From: Actinomadura cremea
Lineage (GTDB): Bacteria; Actinomycetota; Actinomycetes; Streptosporangiales; Streptosporangiaceae
Direction: 5' to 3'
Assembly (NCBI RefSeq): GCF_014648495.1
Contig: NZ_BMRF01000003.1
Location: forward strand, 124,001 to 188,000
DNA length: 64,000 nt
Shown: positions 40,872 through 49,705 of the stretch, piece after piece
Numbering within the stretch: position 1 is the stretch's first letter
Layout of the letters: each line of letters opens with the position of its first letter
Made by a program: the position numbers and the translations under genes
The notes under the pieces: model-generated
Seen by the model: the letters and a program-made list of their open reading frames with translations, nothing else
What the model was told of the DNA's origin: nothing
Databases searched by the model: none

Positions 40872-41129
40872 TCAGCCGAGGGCTTGGGCTATGGCCAGAT
40901 ACGGGTCTGGGGACGGGACGGCCGGGTCGTCGGGGACGTCGTGGAGCGTCGCGTGCTCGTAGAGGTCACGTTCGGCGCGGTCCAGGGCGGCGGACAGGAC
41001 GTACTGGGGAACCGTCCAGCCGATGAGGGCCGCGGCCTTGCGGATGGCGTGATGCTGTTCCGCGGACGTGTGGAGGTGGATGTGGTCGTCGTGGGCGCCG
41101 GGGAGGTCGTGGTGAACCGACGGCTGCAT
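40872..41129 (-). CDS. Ribbon-helix-helix protein, antitoxin-like
   Basis: An 85-residue protein resembling DUF1778/TacA-type antitoxins: an N-terminal strand [20 protein letters not shown], then a helix pair ending [19 protein letters not shown]. Such proteins bind DNA as dimers and usually neutralise a partner GNAT toxin. AAGGAGG lies just upstream of the ATG at 41129. No GNAT or other toxin gene is adjacent, so it is an orphan or a stand-alone regulator. It is divergent from potA. Confidence 0.65.
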   Translation of the reverse strand: MQPSVHHDLPGAHDDHIHLHTSAEQHHAIRKAAALIGWTVPQYVLSAALDRAERDLYEHATLHDVPDDPAVPSPDPYLAIAQALG

Positions 41130-41243
41130 GGACGGCCTCCTTCCTCTTCGGCACCTCAACGTACGCCCGGGGGCGTTGTCCGGACATCCCCATTAGGGAC
41201 GAGAATCGCCCAGGGCGGATTGTTCGTCCGAAGGAGGTTGATC

Positions 41244-42503
41244 GTGATTTCGGCCATCGAACTCGCCGGGGTGGAGAAGTCGTACGGGCGGACCGACGCG
41301 GTGCGGGGCGTGGATCTGGCGGTCGCGCAGGGAGAGTTCTTCTCGCTGCTGGGGCCGTCGGGATGCGGGAAGACGACGGTGCTGCGCATGGTCGCCGGCT
41401 TCGAGGAACCGTCGGCGGGCGAGGTGCGGCTGGACGGACGGGCGGTCAACGGGATCCCGGCGGAGCGGCGCGACGTCAACATGGTGTTCCAGTCGTACGC
41501 GCTGTTCCCGCACATGAGCGTCTTCGACAACGTGGCGTTCGGGCCGCGGCGGCGCGGCGCGGGCAAGGCAGAGGTCCGGACGCGGGTCGGGGAGATGCTC
41601 GAGATGGTCGATCTGGCGGGGCTGGGGCGGCGCCGGCCCGGTGAACTGTCCGGCGGGCAGCAGCAGCGGGTGGCGCTGGCGCGGGCGCTGGTGAACCGGC
41701 CGCGGGCGCTGCTGCTGGACGAGCCCCTGGGGGCGCTCGACCTGCGGCTGCGGCAGGCGATGCAGGCCGAACTGAAGCGGCTGCAGCGGGACGTCGGCGT
41801 GACGTTCGTGTACGTGACGCACGACCAAGGGGAGGCGCTGACGATGTCGGACCGGATCGCGGTCATGAACGAGGGGCGCGTCGAGCAGGTGGGAACGCCC
41901 CGGGACGTGTACGAACGGCCCGCGACGCGGTTCGCGGCCGGGTTCATCGGGACGTCGAACGTGCTGGACGGCGAGGTCGTCGAGACCCCCGGCGGCGGCG
42001 CGGTGATCGAGTACGGGAACGGCGGGCGGATCGAGGTGCCGGGTGCGGCGATCGGGACGCGGGTCGAGGTGACGGTTCGTCCGGAGAAGGTCCGGCTGGC
42101 GACGGACGAGCCCCCGGAACGGTTGTGCAGGCTACGCGGAACGGTCACCGACGTCGTGTACCAGGGGGCGTCGACGAGCTACGGCGTTCGGACGTCGGCG
42201 GGGGCGAACGTATCGGTGTCCGTGCAGAACGCGGCGTCCGCGGACCTCGTGGCCGATCGGGGCGACGAGGTGTGGCTGTCGTGGGAACCCCGGCACTCCT
42301 ACCTGATCGGCCCCGGAGCAGACGACCCCGCTGCAAGCGCCCCCACGACCGGCAACCCCACGACCGGCAACCCCACGACCGGCAACCCCACGACCGGCAA
42401 CCCCACGACCGGCAACCCCACGACCGGCAACCCCACGACCGGCAACCCAACGACCGGCGACCCGGCACGTGCGGGAGACAGCGCGATCGGGGGTGCGCGG
42501 TGA
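41244..42503 (+). CDS. potA: Polyamine ABC transporter ATP-binding protein
   Basis: ATPase of a spermidine/putrescine-type importer. The 419-residue product has Walker [10 protein letters not shown] near residue 37, Q-loop [13 protein letters not shown], signature [15 protein letters not shown], Walker B DEPLGALD and a C-terminal TOBE domain ([11 protein letters not shown]). GTG 41244 is preceded by AAGGAGG. After residue 366 there is an odd low-complexity tail made of eight TTGNP-type pentapeptides. The stop overlaps the potD start, so potA-potD-potB-potC is one operon. Substrate specificity for polyamines is inferred from the family and the adjacent amine oxidoreductase. Confidence 0.92.
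   Translation: MISAIELAGVEKSYGRTDAVRGVDLAVAQGEFFSLLGPSGCGKTTVLRMVAGFEEPSAGEVRLDGRAVNGIPAERRDVNMVFQSYALFPHMSVFDNVAFGPRRRGAGKAEVRTRVGEMLEMVDLAGLGRRRPGELSGGQQQRVALARALVNRPRALLLDEPLGALDLRLRQAMQAELKRLQRDVGVTFVYVTHDQGEALTMSDRIAVMNEGRVEQVGTPRDVYERPATRFAAGFIGTSNVLDGEVVETPGGGAVIEYGNGGRIEVPGAAIGTRVEVTVRPEKVRLATDEPPERLCRLRGTVTDVVYQGASTSYGVRTSAGANVSVSVQNAASADLVADRGDEVWLSWEPRHSYLIGPGADDPAASAPTTGNPTTGNPTTGNPTTGNPTTGNPTTGNPTTGNPTTGDPARAGDSAIGGAR
42342..42461 (+). repeat. 15-bp tandem repeat, 8 units, in the potA 3' end
   Basis: Seven near-identical units of CCCACGACCGGCAAC and an eighth that differs at two positions encode (PTTGN)7-PTTGD. The period is a multiple of three, so slippage would change tail length without shifting the frame. 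Confidence 0.95.
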
Positions 42504-43657
42504 GACGTCGGGACGTCCTCCGGCTGTCGGGAGCGGGGCTGCTGCTGGCCGCGTGCGGGGTCGAGGGCCGCGGGGAGTCGGTCGATGAGGGCGAGTTCTG
42601 GGCGGGCAAATCGCGGAACGGGCGACTGCGCTGGGCGAATTGGCCGGGCTACGTGCAGGACGACCGGGCGACGATCAAGGCGTTCGAGGCGGATTCGGGC
42701 ATCGAGGTCACCTACCGGGAGGTCATCGAGGAGATGGGCCCCTGGTTCGGCAAGATCCAGGCGCCGCTGGCGGCCGGGCAGTCGATCGGGTTCGACCTGA
42801 TGGTGATGACGAACGGCATCCATCTGGAGCGGTCCCGCCGGCTGGGATATCTGGCCCCCCTCGATCACGGCGGGCTCAAGAATTTCGCGGCTCACGCGGG
42901 CCCGGGATTCAAGGACCCGTCCTACGATCCGGGCAACGAGTTCACCGTGCCGTACCAGGCGGGCATCACGGGGATCGCCTATAACACCCGCTACGTCGAC
43001 GAGGAGATAACGAGCATCTCCCAGTTGTTCGACCCTCGCTACAAGGGCAGGGTCGGCATGATGAGCGACACCCAGGAGTTGGGGAACTTCGGAATGTTCC
43101 TCCTGGGGATCGACCCGGAGAAGTCGACGCGGGCGGACTGGGAGCGTGCCGCCGCGAAACTGCGGGAGCAACGGGATTCCGGGATCGTCCGCAAGTACTA
43201 CGAGCAGAACTACGTGGACGCGGTCAGCAAGGGCGACGTGTGGCTGACGATGGCGTGGTCCGGCGACGTCTACAGCCTGACGAGTCCCGACGTGCGGTTC
43301 GTCGTCCCCGAGGAGGGCGGGACGATCTGGACGGACAACCTCTGCGTCCCCGTGACCGCCGAGAACCCGGTCGACGCGCTCGCCCTCATGGACTGGCTGT
43401 ACGTCCCCGAGCACAACGCGCCGCTGACCGAGTTCGTCAACTACATCACGCCGGTGCCGGAGGTCCGGGGCATCATCGCGCGCCACGCCGGACAGGCGAC
43501 CGGGGAGGAGAGAGACGACCTCACCAGGTTGAGCGAGAGCCCGCTGGTGTTCCCTTCCGAGAACGACATGGCGCGCCTGCGACATTACCGAAGGCTCTCG
43601 CAGGACGAGGCCACCGATTACCAGAAGGTCTTCCAGGCCATCGTCAGGGGCGCATGA
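42500..43657 (+). CDS. potD: Polyamine-binding lipoprotein
   Basis: Extracellular solute-binding protein, 385 residues, that delivers substrate to PotB/PotC. The N-terminus has a twin-arginine-like motif ([10 protein letters not shown]) followed by a lipobox LLLAAC with lipidation Cys19, so it is probably a Tat-exported lipoprotein. The mature part has [42 protein letters not shown] and [12 protein letters not shown], typical of spermidine/putrescine-binding proteins. GTG 42500 overlaps the potA stop and the stop overlaps the potB start. Confidence 0.93.
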   Translation: MRRRDVLRLSGAGLLLAACGVEGRGESVDEGEFWAGKSRNGRLRWANWPGYVQDDRATIKAFEADSGIEVTYREVIEEMGPWFGKIQAPLAAGQSIGFDLMVMTNGIHLERSRRLGYLAPLDHGGLKNFAAHAGPGFKDPSYDPGNEFTVPYQAGITGIAYNTRYVDEEITSISQLFDPRYKGRVGMMSDTQELGNFGMFLLGIDPEKSTRADWERAAAKLREQRDSGIVRKYYEQNYVDAVSKGDVWLTMAWSGDVYSLTSPDVRFVVPEEGGTIWTDNLCVPVTAENPVDALALMDWLYVPEHNAPLTEFVNYITPVPEVRGIIARHAGQATGEERDDLTRLSESPLVFPSENDMARLRHYRRLSQDEATDYQKVFQAIVRGA

Positions 43658-44511
43658 TGGGTCGTGGCAGGTTCGCGCCCTACCTGATGGTCCTACCGGC
43701 GGGATTGTGGCTGCTGGCCTTCTTCATAATCCCGTTGTCCTTCATGGTGTCCCTGTCCCTGCAGACGGGGAATCTCGTCGACGGGTTCCGGCAGGCGCTG
43801 CACTGGCAGAATTACGCCGACGGGCTGGGCACGTACGGTGAAACGTTCGCCCGCTCGTTGTGGTACGGCCTTCTGGCGACGGCGGCGTGCGTCCTGCTCG
43901 GCTATCCGGCGGCGTACTGGATCGCCTTCCGCGCGGGCCACCGGCGGACGACGTACCTGTTCCTGATCCTGCTGCCGTACTTCGTGACGTTCGTCCTGCG
44001 GACGGTGGCGTGGCGGCAGGTGCTGTCCGACAACGGCCCGCTGCTCGGCCCGCTGCGCGACCACGGGCCGCTTCCGGCGGGCTTCCACGTCCTCGACACG
44101 GGGTTCGCGGTGGTGGCGGGGCTCACCTACAACTTCCTGCCGTTCATGATCCTCCCGATCTACGTGGCGCTGCGGCGCATCGACCCCCGGACGGTCGAGG
44201 CCGCGCGCGACCTGTACGCGGGGCGCGCGCAGGCGTTCGGACGGGTGGTGCTGCCGCTCTCGCTGCCCGGCGTCTTCGCGGGGGTGATCATGACGTTCGT
44301 CCCCGCGTCGGCGGACTTCGTGAACGCCGAGGTGCTGGGCGGGCCGGGAGACACCATGATCGGCAACGTGATCCGGGCCGAGTACTTCGAGAGCGGCGCC
44401 TACCCGGTGGCGTCGGCGCTGTCGTTCACCCTGACGGCGATCCTGCTCGTCGCGATCTTCGCGTACGCGCGCACGCTCGGGACACGGAACGTCCTGGAGG
44501 CCGCGAGGTGA
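43654..44511 (+). CDS. potB: Polyamine ABC transporter permease PotB
   Basis: Inner-membrane permease, 285 residues, with six membrane segments starting LPAGLWLLAFFIIPLSFMVS. The EAA loop that contacts the ATPase is EAARDLYAGRAQAFGRVVLP. An alternative ATG is three bases downstream. The start overlaps potD and the end overlaps potC by 4 bases each, so translation is tightly coupled. Confidence 0.94.
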   Translation: MMGRGRFAPYLMVLPAGLWLLAFFIIPLSFMVSLSLQTGNLVDGFRQALHWQNYADGLGTYGETFARSLWYGLLATAACVLLGYPAAYWIAFRAGHRRTTYLFLILLPYFVTFVLRTVAWRQVLSDNGPLLGPLRDHGPLPAGFHVLDTGFAVVAGLTYNFLPFMILPIYVALRRIDPRTVEAARDLYAGRAQAFGRVVLPLSLPGVFAGVIMTFVPASADFVNAEVLGGPGDTMIGNVIRAEYFESGAYPVASALSFTLTAILLVAIFAYARTLGTRNVLEAAR

Positions 44512-45377
44512 CGGCGACCGGACGACGCACCGCGAGCAGCACCCGCCGTCGCACCGGCTCGAGCCGCCGTCGCACGGGCCGTCGCACGGGCCGTCCCACC
44601 GCCCGCCGCAGTGGCGCGTTGCACGCTTACACGGTGCTGCTGATCGGATGGCTGCTGCTGCCGATCGCGGTGATGATCCTGTTCGGGTTCAACGACGTCC
44701 AGGGCAAGCAGAACTTCCGCTGGGAGGGGTTCACGCTCAAGTGGTACGCGCACCTGTTCGACCGGAGCGACCTCACGCGGGCGCTGGTGAACTCGCTGGC
44801 GATCGCGCTGGCGAGCACCGCCGTCACGACGGTCATCGGGACGTTCGCGGGGCTGGCGCTCGCCCGGCGCCGGTTCCGGGGGCGGCGGGCGGCCGATCTG
44901 CTGCTGTTCATGGCGATCGCCTGCCCGGAGCTGGTGATGGGCGCGTCGCTGCTGTCGATGTTCGTCACGTTCGGGGTGCCGCGCGGAGCGCCGACGATCC
45001 TGGCGGCGCACGTGATGTTCTCGGTCGCGTTCGTGGCCGTGACGGTCCGCGCCCGCGCGGTCGGGCTCGACCCGTCGGCGGGGGAGGCCGCGCGCGACCT
45101 GGGCGCCGGACCGTGGACGCGGTTCCGGCTGGTCACGCTGCCGATGATCCGGCCGGGGGTGGCGGCGGGCGCGCTGCTGGCGTTCGTCCTGTCCGTGGAC
45201 GACTTCGTGGTAACGAGCTTCACCGGCGGCGCGACCGTGACGTTCCCGCTGTGGGTGTACGGGTCGACGCGCACGGGCACGCCGCCGCAGGTCAACGTGA
45301 TGGGGACGCTGATCTTCGCCGTCGGGGTGCTCATCGCGATCGGCTCCGCCCGCCGGACGTTGCGCGGCGCACGATGA
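44508..45377 (+). CDS. potC: Polyamine ABC transporter permease PotC
   Basis: Second permease, 289 residues, pairing with PotB. Six membrane segments begin at YTVLLIGWLLLPIAVMILFGF near residue 44, and the EAA motif is EAARDLGAGPWTRFRLVTLP. The first 40 residues are unusual: a Thr/Arg/Ser-rich, highly basic leader (RRRTGSSRRRTGRRTG) encoded by 12-base near-repeats of CGTCGCACGGGC. No such leader is typical of PotC. Confidence 0.93.
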   Translation: MTATGRRTASSTRRRTGSSRRRTGRRTGRPTARRSGALHAYTVLLIGWLLLPIAVMILFGFNDVQGKQNFRWEGFTLKWYAHLFDRSDLTRALVNSLAIALASTAVTTVIGTFAGLALARRRFRGRRAADLLLFMAIACPELVMGASLLSMFVTFGVPRGAPTILAAHVMFSVAFVAVTVRARAVGLDPSAGEAARDLGAGPWTRFRLVTLPMIRPGVAAGALLAFVLSVDDFVVTSFTGGATVTFPLWVYGSTRTGTPPQVNVMGTLIFAVGVLIAIGSARRTLRGAR

Positions 45378-45426
45378 CCGCGACGGGACGAGCCGAGCGA
45401 CACCTCCGGGACGAGCGGGGAGACAC

Positions 45427-46878
45427 GTGAGGAGACGGACGGACGTGAACCTGGACCTGGACGTGGACCGGGCCGTGTCGAGGTCGCTGGCGGAGGCGGA
45501 GCCCGTCCCGTTCTGGACGGCCGACCCCGCGCGGCCCGACCCCGGTCCGGTGCTGACCGGCCGCCGGGCGTGCGATCTGGCCGTCGTCGGCGGCGGCTAC
45601 GGCGGACTCTGGACGGCCCTGCGCGCCAAGGAGCGGGACCCGTCCCTGGACGTCGTCGTGCTGGAGGCCGGCCGGATCGGTTCGGCCGCGTCCGGGCGCA
45701 ACGGCGGGTTCTGCTCGGCCAGCCTCACGCACGGCCTCCTCAACGGCGTCGAGCGGTGGCCGGACGACATGGACGCGATCGAGCGGCTCGGCTGGGAGAA
45801 CCTGCGGGCCATCGCGGCCACGCTCACCCGCTACGGCATCGACGCCGGCTGGGAGCCGACCGGCGAGCTGACGGTCGCGACGCAGGACTGGCAGGTCCCG
45901 CTGCTGGAGGAGGAGGCGGAGCACGCCTTCGAGCTCGGCTGGGAGCCGATCCTGCTCGGTCGCGACGGCGTCCGCGCCGAGGTGAACTCACCGACGTACC
46001 TCGCCGGGCTGTGGGACCGGCACGCCGTCGCGCTGCTGCACCCCGCCAGGCTGGCGTGGGGGCTGGCGGACGCGTGCCGCTCGCTGGGCGTGCGGATCTT
46101 CGAGAACACGCGCGTGACGGGGCTGCGCCCGGACGGCGGGCGGCTGCGGCTGGACGGCCCGCACGGGGCGGTCGGGGCGTACCGGGTCGCGCTCGCGACG
46201 GGCGCGTTCCCGCCCCTGCTGCGGCGGATGCGCGGCTTCGTCGTCCCCGTGTACGAGTACGCGCTCGTCACCGAGCCGCTGTCGCGCGCGCAGCGCGACG
46301 CCGTCGGATGGCGGCGCCGGCAGGGCGTGGGCGACAGCGGCAACCGGTACCACTACTACCGGCTGACCCCGGACGACCGCGTCGTCTGGGGCGGCTACGA
46401 CGCGGTGTACCACTTCGGCGGCCGGATCGGGGCCGACCTGGAACGCCGCCCCGCCGCGTTCGCGTCCCTCGCACGGAACTTCTTCGCCACGTTCCCGCAG
46501 CTGGACGGCGTCCGGTTCGCGCACGCATGGGGCGGCGTGGTCGACACCTGCACGCGTTTCTGCGCGTTCTTCGGCACCGCCCACGACGCCAGGCTCGCCT
46601 ACGCGGCGGGGTACACCGGCCTGGGCGTCGGCGCGACCCGGTTCGGCGCGGACGTCATGCTCGACCTGCTGCACGTCGGGCTCGGTCCCGGTGAGGAGAC
46701 CGAGCGGACGCGGCTGGCGATGGTGCGGGACAAGCCAGTCCCGTTCCCGCCGGAGCCGCTGCGGTACGGGGCGATCGAGCTGACGCGGCGGGCGATGGCG
46801 CGGGCCGACCGGGAGGGCGGACGGCGCGGACCGTGGCTGCGCGCGCTCGACCGCATCGGCGCCGGGTTCGGCAGCTGA
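45427..46878 (+). CDS. FAD-dependent amine oxidoreductase (DAO fold)
   Basis: A 483-residue FAD enzyme of the D-amino-acid oxidase/gamma-glutamylputrescine oxidase fold. The dinucleotide-binding motif is VVGGGYGGLWTA near residue 53, and the flavin-proximal block GSAASGRNGGFCSASLTHGL follows. It is downstream of potA-potD-potB-potC with a 49-base gap and GGGGAG before the GTG start. The linkage suggests oxidation of imported polyamines or their gamma-glutamyl derivatives (inference). An in-frame GTG 18 bases downstream is an alternative start. Confidence 0.88.
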   Translation: MRRRTDVNLDLDVDRAVSRSLAEAEPVPFWTADPARPDPGPVLTGRRACDLAVVGGGYGGLWTALRAKERDPSLDVVVLEAGRIGSAASGRNGGFCSASLTHGLLNGVERWPDDMDAIERLGWENLRAIAATLTRYGIDAGWEPTGELTVATQDWQVPLLEEEAEHAFELGWEPILLGRDGVRAEVNSPTYLAGLWDRHAVALLHPARLAWGLADACRSLGVRIFENTRVTGLRPDGGRLRLDGPHGAVGAYRVALATGAFPPLLRRMRGFVVPVYEYALVTEPLSRAQRDAVGWRRRQGVGDSGNRYHYYRLTPDDRVVWGGYDAVYHFGGRIGADLERRPAAFASLARNFFATFPQLDGVRFAHAWGGVVDTCTRFCAFFGTAHDARLAYAAGYTGLGVGATRFGADVMLDLLHVGLGPGEETERTRLAMVRDKPVPFPPEPLRYGAIELTRRAMARADREGGRRGPWLRALDRIGAGFGS

Positions 46879-46893
46879 CGACGCCGCCGGGAA

Positions 46894-46920
46894 GCCGAGC
46901 CCCGGACGCCGCCGCTCGGC
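46894..46920. terminator. Hairpin between convergent oxidoreductase and PH-domain genes
   Basis: GCCGAGC (46894-46900) pairs with GCTCGGC (46914-46920) around a 13-base loop in a 46-base gap, likely acting in both directions. An alternative pairing uses CCCCGGAC and GTCCGGGG (to 46935). Confidence 0.5.
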
Positions 46921-46924
46921 CGGG

Positions 46925-47443
46925 TCAGTCCGGGGACTCGTCGATCGTGCCGAAGATCACCGACGACACCTCGAGATAGAGCTGTTCCGGATACGGCATG
47001 AAGCCGACGTTGCGCAGCGCCTGCTTCTGTCCGGCGGACTCCATCACGAACTCGCCGTAGCCGAGCATCTGGCCGATGATCGAGCGCTCCAGGTTGATGT
47101 CGGTGACCTTCGCCAGCGGCATCATCGCGACCGTCCGGTTGAGCACCCCGTTGATCACCATGACCCGGTGCTCGGTGACGAGGAAGAACTCCAGCGACCA
47201 GGCGATGACCTTCCACAGCAGGTAGCCGATGGCCGGCAGCCACAGCCCCCAGATCCAGAACACGCCGGTCACGGTGGCGGCGGCGCCGCACACGATGAGG
47301 CCGGCCACGAAGGCGACGACGGGCGGGAGCAACACGGCGGGATGGCGACGCACCGCGATGACGCGTCCCTCATGGCCCATCAGGTAGCGGTCGACGGTCC
47401 GCGTCGAGCTGTCGCGGTGCACCATCATGTCCTGCAGATTCAC
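46925..47443 (-). CDS. PH-domain membrane protein
   Basis: A 172-residue protein with two adjacent hydrophobic segments (VLLPPVVAFVAGLIVCGAA and WIWGLWLPAIGYLLWKVIA) followed by a bacterial PH-like (YdbS/bPH2) domain: FFLVTEHRVMVINGVLNR and MMPLAKVTDINLERSIIGQ. Function unknown; such proteins are often membrane-anchored scaffolds. It starts with GTG 47443. It is divergent from the next plus-strand gene. Confidence 0.8.
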   Translation of the reverse strand: MNLQDMMVHRDSSTRTVDRYLMGHEGRVIAVRRHPAVLLPPVVAFVAGLIVCGAAATVTGVFWIWGLWLPAIGYLLWKVIAWSLEFFLVTEHRVMVINGVLNRTVAMMPLAKVTDINLERSIIGQMLGYGEFVMESAGQKQALRNVGFMPYPEQLYLEVSSVIFGTIDESPD

Positions 47444-47568
47444 GGCGGCGTCCTCGTCATGATCCGGATGCTCCCAAGGTAGCCGACCGGCCGCCGCCGG
47501 TGCAGGGGCCGCGGGGGTGAGGACGGCGGACGTCCGCGTCCCGGTTGTGCGCGGCGGACGGGCGGCTG

Positions 47569-48291
47569 ATGATGGTCCGCATGGGCGGCGGAACGGGCGG
47601 CGGTGCAGGCGGCGACATGGGCGGCGACATGGGCGGTGGTCCGGCCGCCTCCGCGCCCGCGATGCCCGACCCGGCCGCGGACACCCGCGTCGACTTCAGC
47701 CCGGACGTCGACTTCACGCCCGACGTCACGGTGCGGCCCATCTGGCGGCTGCTGCTGCGCGGCCTCGGCGTGTACCTCCCGGGCTGGGACCGGCCCGCCG
47801 GGGCGGCGCGCGTGCCCGGCCGGGCGGGCGACGGCTTCGGCCCGCCCGCGTACCTGGACGGCGACGCGGGGTTCGGGCTGCAGGTGCCCGACCGGCGGCG
47901 CGGGCTGGAACCGGACCGGGAGATCTACGTGCGGGGGCGGGAGAACCCGAGCTTCGGCATCGTGGTGGCAGGGCCGACGGCGGCCATCGGGAGCCGCGTC
48001 GTGGACGCCGCCGTCCTGCTGCGCTTCGCGCGGCGGCTCACCTTCGAGGAGCTGTTCGACACCGGAGACGCCGACTCCGTCCCGTACGCGGTGCGCGGGG
48101 CGCGCGCGGTCGAGAACGTCGTGTTCCTCGACCGGGCCGCGGGCGTCGGCCTGTGCGCGGAGGTCGACCCGGTGACGCGGGACGTCCGCTGCCCCCTGTA
48201 CGTGCGTCTCGGCGACCCGGCGGAGCGGACGGTCCGGGCCTACGGCGTCGCGGCGCACGCGCTGCCTAGGGAGTCGCGGCCCACGCGGTGA
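47569..48291 (+). CDS. Hypothetical protein with Gly/Asp/Met-rich N-terminus
   Basis: A 240-residue protein I do not recognise. The first 40 residues are low-complexity (GGGTGGGAGG, then two GGDM units). The rest has moderate hydrophobicity (RPIWRLLLRGLGVYLPGWD) and no clear membrane segment. Candidate ATG starts are 47569, 47572 and 47581; I use the first. The last 26 bases overlap the end of the convergent gene at 48266. Confidence 0.6.
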   Translation: MMVRMGGGTGGGAGGDMGGDMGGGPAASAPAMPDPAADTRVDFSPDVDFTPDVTVRPIWRLLLRGLGVYLPGWDRPAGAARVPGRAGDGFGPPAYLDGDAGFGLQVPDRRRGLEPDREIYVRGRENPSFGIVVAGPTAAIGSRVVDAAVLLRFARRLTFEELFDTGDADSVPYAVRGARAVENVVFLDRAAGVGLCAEVDPVTRDVRCPLYVRLGDPAERTVRAYGVAAHALPRESRPTR

Positions 48292-49534
48292 GGTCCCACA
48301 GCTGATGCGACGGCAGGCGGCGGAGCCGGACGGCCGCCGCGGCCGGGTCCCAGAACACCTCGTCGCTCTCCAGTTCCAGCGACTGCCCGGCCGACAGCAC
48401 CGCGCACACCAGCTCGTCCCGCGTGCGGACGGCCATGAGCGGCCCGATCTGCGCGACGGCGCCGGAGCATTCGGCGAGCGTGCGCAGCAGCGCCTTCAGC
48501 GCCGCCTCGTCCTCGGGCGGGCGCGCCGGTTCGACGCCCGCCGGGACGCCCGGCTCGACCCGCGCCAGGCCGCGCCGTCCGCCGCCGTTCCCGGCGAGCC
48601 CGCCGTGCGGCAGGTCGGCGCCCGTGGAGATGAGCAGCGCGCTGAAGGCGCCCGCGAGGTCGTCGGGAAGCTGCCCGCCGAGGAAGTACCGGCGGCGCTC
48701 GGGCGAGCCGGGCTCGAGCCCGTCCGCGCCCTCCGCCGTCCGGAACCGGACGTTCAGCCGGTTCGCGCGGACGCACCGCTCGTAGACGTCGGTGAGGATG
48801 TCCTCGAGCTGGTCGTCGCGGGTCCACAGCCGTCCCGTGGTGGTGACGGCCGCGTCGCGCGGGTCGCCGACCCCGCCGGGGAGGCCGCCCGGGACGCCGC
48901 CGGAGCCGGCGGGGAGGGACCGGGGGGCGCCGGTCAGGACGGCCGTGACGGCGTCGCCGAGCGCCCCCTCGGTGAACTGCAGCAGCTCGGCGACGATGTC
49001 CTCGACGTCCTCGAGCGTGCGGGTGAGCGTGCGCTGCAGCTCCAGGATCTCCGCGCCGCCGCGTTCGAGGTCGCCCAGCCGCTCCAGCGCGGTGTCGACC
49101 TGCTCGCGGACGTCGCCGGACGCGTCGGCGCCGCCGGACCCGACGACCTCGCGCACCGACGTCTCGACCTCCGCCAGCTTGCGGCGCAGCGCGGCGAGCG
49201 TGATGCGCTGCTGCTCCAGGTCGCGCAGCCGCCCCGCCTGGGTCCGGACGAACTCGTCCGCGCGGTGCACGACGTCCGCGAGCTCCTCGACGCGGCCGGT
49301 GGTGCGGCGGACGCGGTCGTCGAGGCCGGGCAGCACGTCCCGCTTCACCCGGGCCAGCTCGGCGGTGAGCTGCTCGCCGACGGTGACCAGCACGTTGTTC
49401 TGCTTGGTCACCTGCTCGTTCAGCTCGTCGACCCGGCGCGTGAACGCGCGCGCCTGATCACGGCTCTGCTTGCCCGCGTAGAGTTCCAGGGCCCCGACCA
49501 CGACGCACATCACGATCAGGACGACCGTCGTCAT
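48266..49534 (-). CDS. Membrane-anchored coiled-coil protein, unknown
   Basis: A 422-residue protein of unknown function. It begins with a membrane helix (TTVVLIVMCVVVGALELYAG), then about 150 residues of heptad-like coiled coil (VDELNEQVTKQNNVLVTVGE, RVEELADVVHRADEFVRTQ). A flexible Gly/Pro-rich stretch near 210-225 and a C-terminal globular region with LLISTGADLPHGG and SLELESDEVFWDP follow. GAGGAGTGCC precedes the ATG. It is on the same strand as the PknG cluster, 171 bases downstream of glnH, and may be an accessory part of it or independent. Confidence 0.7.
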   Translation of the reverse strand: MTTVVLIVMCVVVGALELYAGKQSRDQARAFTRRVDELNEQVTKQNNVLVTVGEQLTAELARVKRDVLPGLDDRVRRTTGRVEELADVVHRADEFVRTQAGRLRDLEQQRITLAALRRKLAEVETSVREVVGSGGADASGDVREQVDTALERLGDLERGGAEILELQRTLTRTLEDVEDIVAELLQFTEGALGDAVTAVLTGAPRSLPAGSGGVPGGLPGGVGDPRDAAVTTTGRLWTRDDQLEDILTDVYERCVRANRLNVRFRTAEGADGLEPGSPERRRYFLGGQLPDDLAGAFSALLISTGADLPHGGLAGNGGGRRGLARVEPGVPAGVEPARPPEDEAALKALLRTLAECSGAVAQIGPLMAVRTRDELVCAVLSAGQSLELESDEVFWDPAAAAVRLRRLPSHQLWDLTAWAATP

Positions 49535-49587
49535 GGCACTCCTCGGGCGGGGCGGCGATTACCGGACCGAATATTGATCGCGACCAT

Positions 49588-49624
49588 AACTTACGATCAT
49601 GTGCGCCGACCGGAACTTACGTAA
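49588..49624. promoter_or_regulatory. Direct repeat and palindrome between glnH and coiled-coil gene
   Basis: AACTTACG occurs at 49588-49595 and 49614-49621, 26 bases apart, and the second overlaps the palindrome TTACGTAA (49617-49624). The gap is markedly richer in A+T than its surroundings, so it is a likely promoter/operator for the coiled-coil gene at 48266-49534. Confidence 0.35.
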
Positions 49625-49705
49625 CCGACTGATCTCACTGACCTGACGGACTCATCCGTCTTGAAACGCCTGCGAAGTCCGTCCCCGGCCGGGGCGCCGT
49701 CAGGC

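Noticed and set aside
42342-42461. CRISPR-like array
   Set aside because: 15-bp units are contiguous with no spacers and lie in frame inside potA.
42125-42609. Minus-strand frame opposite the PotA repeat
   Set aside because: It only reflects the 15-bp repeat read in reverse (CRSWG repeats); no start signal or partner.
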